A stretch of DNA of 64,000 bases from an uncultured Oceanospirillaceae bacterium (GTDB lineage Bacteria > Pseudomonadota > Gammaproteobacteria > Pseudomonadales > Balneatricaceae). The DNA is taken from positions 23,343 to 87,342 of the forward strand of contig CAKZPE010000019.1 of the NCBI GenBank assembly GCA_937138495.1, read 5' to 3'. The notes under the pieces are model-generated. The model was not told the origin of the DNA. It saw nothing but the letters and a program-made list of their open reading frames with translations, and did no database searches. Positions within the stretch are counted from its first letter, which is position 1; every line of letters begins with the position of its first letter. The translations under genes were made by a program, and so were the position numbers. Positions 57,604 through 64,000 of this stretch are shown here, piece after piece.

Positions 57604-59275
57604 TGTCTCCTAATACGGTACGAATTCCTAGTGATATATTGCAAAGCTGGGAGAACAGATCATCCTCCTTACCGTTTGAATAGAAATAAGTCCCGAGATC
57701 GTTGGTGGTAGCGCTTGGTAATACATCGCTTCCGAGCTCCATGCTCACAGGAATCCACTTAAAGATTGATTGGTCAACATAGTTTTTATCAAACTCATTG
57801 GTCTGTGTTGCGAAGTCGCGATCACAAATGACGATGAAAATGTTCGCGTACATATGCGGATGATTTCTGATCAAATTAACTTCTTCTTTTCTAGGGCCTG
57901 GAAATGACCACAGTGCCCCATCTCGGCGATTTAACTCGAACGTGTACCACGGACTGCTGTCCTCTAAGCACTCTGAGAGACCTTTTGGTCCACGCCAATC
58001 ACCAAGGTTCACTAGTTCTCGAGGCTCAGTAACAATTCTTCCTGCAGTGTAATTAATAGTAGATATAATTTGATTGAAAACTTCTCGATTAACACAGCGC
58101 CTCAAAGCATGTGCGGGCGAATGATCGGCGGAACGTATAATCGATCCACAGGATTTATCATAGAGGTTAATATTATCCCTATCGAGTCTTTCGTCTCGGT
58201 AGCGAAGTAGCATTCGGCCTTTCCGGTCGAATACAATGCCGTGAACTACGCGCTGCTGTAATGTTGGATCTTGCTCTAAAGTACTTCGCCTTACCAGGCC
58301 TCGGTAGGTTATACCATTGTTGCTATAAACAGGGACTTTCGCTTCTTCTTCTTCAGGTCTACCAACAAATTTACTAGCTTTGTTGTTATTGTCACCAGCC
58401 AAACGCCAAATGTACTTTATATAGTCACGATATTGCTCATACCCTGCGTTAGGGTATTTGGCATCGAATGTGATGGTATGAGCCCCTGTAGCGCGTAGAT
58501 GAGTTCGCGGCGTTACGTAGAGAGTGTCGTCAACTTGGATAATATTTGTATAGATAGGGAAGTCACAATCGAACAGGTATAGACGGTTTAATACCTGGCC
58601 CGCATTCTGACAACCCTTTTGGCTTAGGTGATTTTCGACTTGGTCCTTCAGTTCTCGAACTAACTTTTCATGCTTTTGCACCAAGGTTTCGAAGGGTCGA
58701 GCATCACTTTCTTTTTTTTCATCCAAAGATGCTGATCGCCAAAATAAATTTTGAGGTGTTTCAATGAACAGTGAGATTTTTAGTTCGTTATTATTAAGTA
58801 GATGGTTAGCTAAAGAGCGGTACCATCCCAAATTCAATTTGGTCGAAGAAATGCTACCGATAAATGTAATGCTGTGTTGGGCGGACTCCATATCTCGTTC
58901 AATTACATTGTCCATTTCTCCGCGGTTAAAAGCGACTCTATGGTTAATCATGGAGCAGCGGAGCTTCATTAAATCAAAGATGCGAGGATTATCATCTGAT
59001 AGCGCTGCTTGATGGACAGACTCAGGATCACCGTGTCGTTTGGCTCCTTTAAGGAATTTCGTCGGATTCAACGCAGTAATAAATGCATCTAACAAGTCTT
59101 TCACATTGGATTCTGTCAAAGGACTAGGGTTTTCAGACTTTGGAGCAATTAGATTGCTGATTGTTTGTGGGCTTACAGGGCGAGGGAAGCTGTTGCCTAG
59201 TAGAGTCTGTGAGACTCGGTGTCGATCCATTGCATCTTTAAGTTCTTTCCGTAAGTCAAATTTATCCTGTTCCAT
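57590..59275 (-). CDS. Protein with HTH-like N-terminus and degenerate Nudix-like C-terminus
   Basis: RHRVSQTLLGNSFPRPVSPQTISNLIA (HTH-like); VVHGIVFDRKGRMLLRYRDERLDRDNINLYDKSCGSIIRSADHSPAHALRRCVNREVF (Nudix-like fold, catalytic box degenerate). Confidence 0.55.
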   Translation of the reverse strand: MEQDKFDLRKELKDAMDRHRVSQTLLGNSFPRPVSPQTISNLIAPKSENPSPLTESNVKDLLDAFITALNPTKFLKGAKRHGDPESVHQAALSDDNPRIFDLMKLRCSMINHRVAFNRGEMDNVIERDMESAQHSITFIGSISSTKLNLGWYRSLANHLLNNNELKISLFIETPQNLFWRSASLDEKKESDARPFETLVQKHEKLVRELKDQVENHLSQKGCQNAGQVLNRLYLFDCDFPIYTNIIQVDDTLYVTPRTHLRATGAHTITFDAKYPNAGYEQYRDYIKYIWRLAGDNNNKASKFVGRPEEEEAKVPVYSNNGITYRGLVRRSTLEQDPTLQQRVVHGIVFDRKGRMLLRYRDERLDRDNINLYDKSCGSIIRSADHSPAHALRRCVNREVFNQIISTINYTAGRIVTEPRELVNLGDWRGPKGLSECLEDSSPWYTFELNRRDGALWSFPGPRKEEVNLIRNHPHMYANIFIVICDRDFATQTNEFDKNYVDQSIFKWIPVSMELGSDVLPSATTNDLGTYFYSNGKEDDLFSQLCNISLGIRTVLGDSGDD

Positions 59276-59313
59276 TGATCTTCCAATTGCTGTTACGAAA
59301 AAATCGCAGTTTT

Positions 59314-59338
59314 TACCTAATTACTGAATGTTTAGGTA
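59314..59338. promoter_or_regulatory. Inverted repeat TACCTAA-N11-TTAGGTA in the divergent intergenic region
   Basis: Perfect 7-bp arms, 40 bp upstream of the HTH-protein start codon. Confidence 0.55.
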
Positions 59339-59567
59339 GTTTTGACGGTATTACTATATCGATAAAATATGGAATTTGTCAATTATTGGGTGATACTTGA
59401 AATAAATACTAATAAAAAATATTTTTTTGTAGAAAATATAGATGTCTAATTTCTTTTCTCTACACCGTTTTTAACAAAACCCTAAAATGTGGTTGATTTT
59501 GCATGTTTCACCATGTAGTTTTATTAGTATTAAGAGCGCGAAATTAATCCTATCAGGGGAGCTTGCT

Positions 59568-59939
59568 ATGCTTTCAAATGCATCTACGTCCAGTTTTGAT
59601 TTCACGGTTGTTGACTTGGCATTAGCTATTTCCCGTACTATTGGTCGAGTCCACAATACAGAGCATTGTGTGGAGCTTCTTTTTTGCTGTCACGGCATAA
59701 AAGAGGTTTCTTATCCTAATAGCCGCGCAAAATTCACTGATAGTCAGCGTATTCTCGAAGTATCTGAGGCCGTGTTTCCGAAACTGAGGAAGTGCATCGA
59801 GGACGCGCTGTCCAAGAATCCTTTCCCTGTACTGGTTCTGATCGTCCGTATCAATGACAACGTGAGTGTTCATTGGGAGTTTAGAGCTAAGAAGAGCCGA
59901 AAAAGTCCAATATTTATGCATGGTCATATTGTTGTTTAA
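59568..59939 (+). CDS. Uncharacterised 123-aa protein
   Basis: ATG at 59568 preceded by AGGGGAG; no family recognised. Confidence 0.6.
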   Translation: MLSNASTSSFDFTVVDLALAISRTIGRVHNTEHCVELLFCCHGIKEVSYPNSRAKFTDSQRILEVSEAVFPKLRKCIEDALSKNPFPVLVLIVRINDNVSVHWEFRAKKSRKSPIFMHGHIVV

Positions 59940-60039
59940 AGCTTGACCTACTAACCGATTACCCGGTAACGCCTGCCTTCAGGGACGCCCGATTAAACCG
60001 TCACGAATGTGACTTAATATTGGGACCTGGAGGTGACTT

Positions 60040-60786
60040 ATGTCACAAGATGAACTCAGCCCTGCGCTTATGCGACTGCAATCTCGAATGCGTGCATCTT
60101 TAAGAACTTTGCTCCGCCGACACAACGGTATAGTAAAACTACATCAGTTAGAGGTTGCTTTCGGTGCTTTACCGCCGGCCCTCATTCAGAAGAAAATTCA
60201 AAGGCTAACTACGCAGTTGAATCCTGTTCATTACGAGTGGAAAGCTGAGCTGCAGACTTGGGATGCAGTTGTTAAGAAACTGGGGCCTGATGCTAAGGGC
60301 GTCAATTACGATCTACTGCGTAATCTGTTCCATAATACTCGCGCCGCTGAGGAGCGGAGCCAATATTCTTATTTGGCAACATCCAATAGTAATAAATTGG
60401 TATCGGTGTACGACTTCAACCGTCCTCCCGTCTTTGGTTTTGATGTTCTTGTACGCCCACCAAATGAATTCACTGATACAAGTTCCAACCACGCCCCCAC
60501 GCATAACCTTAAAGTCAGTGATGAGGGAGTGGTGTTTGTAATTCATGGTGACTTTATAGGTGATCGTCTAGATCCCGTTGGGGAGTATATGACGCGGATT
60601 GTCTATGGAGGCTATTTTGCGGCTGAACCGTGGTGCGAGATGTTAGCCACCGCAGCCTTTATGGTGGAAACCAACGCGAAAAAGTATCTGTTGGACGGTG
60701 ATGCGCAAGGGGTGTGTACAGTTGCGGTGACTAGCTTTAATCAGGCAGTTGGTGAGATTTTCAACAAAAAGTTGGCACGTGCCTAA
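60040..60786 (+). CDS. Uncharacterised 248-aa protein
   Basis: RBS GGAGGTG; no family recognised. Confidence 0.7.
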   Translation: MSQDELSPALMRLQSRMRASLRTLLRRHNGIVKLHQLEVAFGALPPALIQKKIQRLTTQLNPVHYEWKAELQTWDAVVKKLGPDAKGVNYDLLRNLFHNTRAAEERSQYSYLATSNSNKLVSVYDFNRPPVFGFDVLVRPPNEFTDTSSNHAPTHNLKVSDEGVVFVIHGDFIGDRLDPVGEYMTRIVYGGYFAAEPWCEMLATAAFMVETNAKKYLLDGDAQGVCTVAVTSFNQAVGEIFNKKLARA

Positions 60787-60816
60787 GTAGCTGATGAGGC
60801 CTAGGGGCCGGAGGAT

Positions 60817-63711
60817 ATGATAATGGCTTTAAAAACTACTCTTTTTCCGCAGCAAGATCTAACTCAATACTGTCAGGATGTTATTCTAGATCATATCGTG
60901 TGTGAGTTGCCTAACCGTTTCTATGGTGCTCCAGGCGTCTTGGATATTTTTGTTAAGGGACGCCTGACGGGTGACTGGGATAATAATAGTAACCCTCGGC
61001 TGGAACAGGCGAAGAAAGAAGGTGTTACTCGTTATCAATTACTAGAGCACTTTCATTTGGCGATAGAAGGATTACTTCGTTGTGGGATGGTCAATTCTAT
61101 CCGCGATATGGGGGGGGCTTTTATCGAGATTAGCGAAAAGGGGTTGCGAGAGGCACAACGCCGCGCTAGTGAGTCGCGTGGAGATGAGTACAACCCGAAA
61201 GTATTTGAAGAGTTTTGGCAGATGACGTGGTGTCTCTATCAGCGTCACAAAGCACATAATCCGGGTGATGCGAATTTTGATGTATCAAAACCCTCCTACT
61301 ATGTGCTGAGTATGTTTCCGTATCCATCAGGAGCAGGTCTGCACGCGGGGCACGTGCTCTGCTACACAGCTACTGATGTTGTTGCTCGAAAAAAGCGGCA
61401 TGAAGGTTTTAATGTTCTCAACCCAACTGGATGGGATGCAATGGGCCTTCCAGCTGAACAGCATGCCATTAAAACGGGGGTTCATCCAGAAGTGTCCACC
61501 AGGCAGAACTGCAGTAATTTTAAAGGTCAGATGGAGCGTATCGGACTGTCTTTCGATTGGACTCGCGAATTAAGTACAGCCGATCCTGAGTACGTCCGTT
61601 GGACGCAGTGGATTTTTGCGCGATTGTATGAAGCGGGGTTGGCTTATCAGTCTGAAGAGCCAGTGTGGTGGTGTCCTGAATTGGGGACAGTTTTAGCTGA
61701 TGAGGAGGTCACTTCTGATGGCCTCAGTGATGTTGGAGGTCATCCCTGTGAAAAACGAAATTTACGACAGTGGATGCTCAAAATTACTGAATACGCTCAA
61801 CGTTTGCTTGATGATCTGGAGGATTTGGATTGGCCAGAGCACATCAAAAAGATGCAAAGGGATCGAATTGGTCGCTCAGAAGGAGCTGATATCTTGTTTG
61901 ACCACCCTGATCTGGAGAGGTTGGGTGTATGGGTGTTCACAACTCGTGCTGAAACCTTATTTGGTGCTACCTATGTGGTTTTAGCTCCAGAGCACGATTT
62001 GGTTGATGCGCTGACCACGAAGAATTGTCATCACGATGTCATGATCTATCGGGAAGCGGCATTGAGGAAAAGTGACACCGATAGAAAAAAGGGTGCGAAA
62101 ACGAAGACCGGGGTGTTTACGGGTTCTTATCTGAAAAATCCTTTATCTGGTGATTTGGTGCCAGTTTGGGTCGGCGATTACGTACTGGGTGGCCATGGTA
62201 CCGGTGCGATCATGTCTGTCCCTGCTCATGACGAAAGAGACTTTGAGTTTGCTACCGAAAAGGGATTGCCGGCTATTACTGTCATTGATGGTCCGGATGA
62301 TGGAGCTGTTATGGGTTGCTATACCGGAGAGGGCGTAATGGTTAATTCTGGTCCATTGGACGGAATGTATTCAGTAGATGCTCGCCGTAAGGTTGTAGAG
62401 CTACTGGAGTTGAGCGGCACTGGTAACGGAATTGTTCGCTACAATCTTCGTGATTGGCTGTTTTCTCGTCAACGTCTGTGGGGGGAGCCTATACCAATAA
62501 TTCATAATGATGAGGGTGGTACTGTCTTGGTGCCGGATGAGGACTTACCTGTCCGCTTACCAGAGATTAATGACTTTAGTCGTGATGGTAGTTTTGAGCC
62601 GCCATTAAGTAAAGTGGCTGACTGGGCTTTTAGTTGCCTGGGCATCCGTGAGGGGAATGTCATGCCCCAGTGGGCGGGTAGTAGTTGGTACTACTTGCGT
62701 TTTATCGACCCTTTTAATAGTGAAGCTCCATGGTCAGCAGAGGCGGAGAAATATTGGATGTCAGTAGATCTCTATATTGGTGGCGCCGAACATGCGGAAA
62801 GTCACCTGCTCTACTCCCGCTTCTGGCATAAAGTTCTGTATGATTTGGGTTTGGTGAGAGATAAAGAACCGTTTCAGCGCCTGTTTAACCAGGGAATGAT
62901 CAAAGCAACAGCCTATAAAGCTGCCGATGGCGCTTATGTTAGAAATGAAGATGTTTCATTGTTAGATAACGATCTTTTTTGTCACCGTGTTACTGGTGCG
63001 CTGCTTGAAAAGACGAAAGCGAAAATGAGTAAGTCGCTCGGTAATATCGTTAGCCCTGATGATATTATTGATGAATATGGTGCAGACGTTTTGCGCTTGG
63101 CGGTTATGTTCGCTGGGCCAATTGAAGCTGAAATGGTATGGGATAACAAAGCTTTGGTTGGTGTGCAGCGCTTATGCAGACGGATCTACAAAACAATAAT
63201 CAAAGCCATCAGTGATGATCGAGAAGGGGTAATCGATGCCCAGGCTGAGGAGGAGATAGAAAGCAAACTGAATAAATGCATCAAGACGGTGTCTAGTGAT
63301 ATCGAAGAAATGAAAATGAATACCGCGATAGCCGCGCTGATGATCTTTGTGAGTCAGGCTGGTAATAAAGGTATGACAATTGATCAGGCCAAGCGTTTCA
63401 CTGTAATGGTGTCACCGTTTGCCCCTCACTTGGCTGAAGAGTTGTGGATGCGTCTAGGCGAAGAGTCGGGAATCACTTATGCGCAGTGGCCCGCTTACGA
63501 CGAAGCCTTGATCGACGAGAAAGAAAAGGAAATCGTAGTTCAGGTGAACGGTAAAGTGAGAGATAAGTTGCTTCTTGCCTCTGATCAGAGCATCGATAGT
63601 GCTAAAGATAGCGCACTCGAATTGAACAAGGTTAAAAAAGCGATAGGGAATACAGTTGTGAAGCAGGTCTACGTTGTCGAAGGCAAGCTTATCAACTTTG
63701 TGACCCATTGA
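60817..63711 (+). CDS. leuS: Leucyl-tRNA synthetase paralogue with about 120-aa N-terminal extension
   Basis: PYPSGAGLHAGH (HIGH), KMSKSLGN (KMSKS), editing domain TTRAETLFGATYVVLAPEH...GTGAIMSVPAHDERD; canonical LeuRS N-terminus begins near YNPKVFEEFWQ. Confidence 0.93.
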   Translation: MIMALKTTLFPQQDLTQYCQDVILDHIVCELPNRFYGAPGVLDIFVKGRLTGDWDNNSNPRLEQAKKEGVTRYQLLEHFHLAIEGLLRCGMVNSIRDMGGAFIEISEKGLREAQRRASESRGDEYNPKVFEEFWQMTWCLYQRHKAHNPGDANFDVSKPSYYVLSMFPYPSGAGLHAGHVLCYTATDVVARKKRHEGFNVLNPTGWDAMGLPAEQHAIKTGVHPEVSTRQNCSNFKGQMERIGLSFDWTRELSTADPEYVRWTQWIFARLYEAGLAYQSEEPVWWCPELGTVLADEEVTSDGLSDVGGHPCEKRNLRQWMLKITEYAQRLLDDLEDLDWPEHIKKMQRDRIGRSEGADILFDHPDLERLGVWVFTTRAETLFGATYVVLAPEHDLVDALTTKNCHHDVMIYREAALRKSDTDRKKGAKTKTGVFTGSYLKNPLSGDLVPVWVGDYVLGGHGTGAIMSVPAHDERDFEFATEKGLPAITVIDGPDDGAVMGCYTGEGVMVNSGPLDGMYSVDARRKVVELLELSGTGNGIVRYNLRDWLFSRQRLWGEPIPIIHNDEGGTVLVPDEDLPVRLPEINDFSRDGSFEPPLSKVADWAFSCLGIREGNVMPQWAGSSWYYLRFIDPFNSEAPWSAEAEKYWMSVDLYIGGAEHAESHLLYSRFWHKVLYDLGLVRDKEPFQRLFNQGMIKATAYKAADGAYVRNEDVSLLDNDLFCHRVTGALLEKTKAKMSKSLGNIVSPDDIIDEYGADVLRLAVMFAGPIEAEMVWDNKALVGVQRLCRRIYKTIIKAISDDREGVIDAQAEEEIESKLNKCIKTVSSDIEEMKMNTAIAALMIFVSQAGNKGMTIDQAKRFTVMVSPFAPHLAEELWMRLGEESGITYAQWPAYDEALIDEKEKEIVVQVNGKVRDKLLLASDQSIDSAKDSALELNKVKKAIGNTVVKQVYVVEGKLINFVTH

Positions 63712-63745
63712 AAGGGTGGCGCGACCTGCTTTGTCATGAGTAAAG

Positions 63746-64000
63746 TGTATTAGTTCAGACCCAATCTGATACATCCTCTTGAAAAAGAGAGGGTTACCGA
63801 TTTTGATCGATGGTGACGAAACCTAAAATCAAAATCATAAAAGAGGTAACCTTCATGCTTCATACTAACGACAAGATCGTTAAACACAAAGTTGGTTTGC
63901 TTAACTTAGCTGACGAACTGGGATGTAGTGGTCAACTAATTCCGGACAGTAAGTTAAGCTTTTCTTCTGCTCGCGTTGGAGTTAACCCGTTGTTGTATTG
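63746..64000 (+). mobile_element. Left part of an IS481-like element, interrupted (left boundary approximate)
   Basis: ATG at 63854 gives MLHTNDKIVKHKVGLLNLADELG, resembling the start of IS481-type transposases, then reading stops at a new IS end. Confidence 0.55.
63924..64000 (-). mobile_element. End of an IS3-like element inserted in the IS481-like transposase (continues past the window)
   Basis: TGTAGTGGTCAACTAATTCCGGACAG terminus; minus-strand reading YNNGLTPTRAEEKLNLLSGIS* resembles an IS3-family transposase C-terminus. Confidence 0.65.

Noticed and set aside
59471-59927. Minus-strand ORFs opposite the 59568-59939 gene
   Set aside because: Antisense to an ORF with a clear ribosome site; no families recognised.

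Overview
This 64 kb window is from a gammaproteobacterial chromosome (the organism is inferred from gene content only). Roughly 1-46 kb looks like ordinary backbone. It holds a potassium channel, a 2087-aa LapA/RTX-type giant adhesin with about 15 near-identical 93-aa repeats, a two-component/RND efflux cluster, and a FecR-LysM plus CHASE2-GGDEF-EAL pair. It also holds several orphan solute-binding proteins, AcuI, MATE, LysR and GntR regulators, an iron-type PepSY/flavoreductase operon with a Fur-box-like site, and NorE/NorF-like genes. From about 47 to 54 kb there is a polyamine/envelope-stress-like cluster: SpeD, a lipoprotein, DUF350, a membrane-fused aminopropyltransferase, DUF2170, PspA/IM30, DUF2491, an RHH-like protein and a rhomboid. 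It contains a promoter with two identical TGACAT-N3-ATGTCA operators. From about 54.2 kb onward there is an integrated region. It is bounded by two exact 52-bp copies of the 3' half of a tRNA-Leu(CAA) gene, with a possible single integron cassette between them. Next comes a divergent accessory locus: Nudix, tandem guanylate-kinase-like and HTH/Nudix-like genes on one side, and two unknown genes plus a second LeuRS with a winged-helix-like N-terminal extension on the other. The locus ends at nested insertion sequences. The LeuRS/Nudix/GMK locus and the PspA/polyamine cluster are the strongest candidates for under-described systems. All family calls come from reading motifs; no searches were run.
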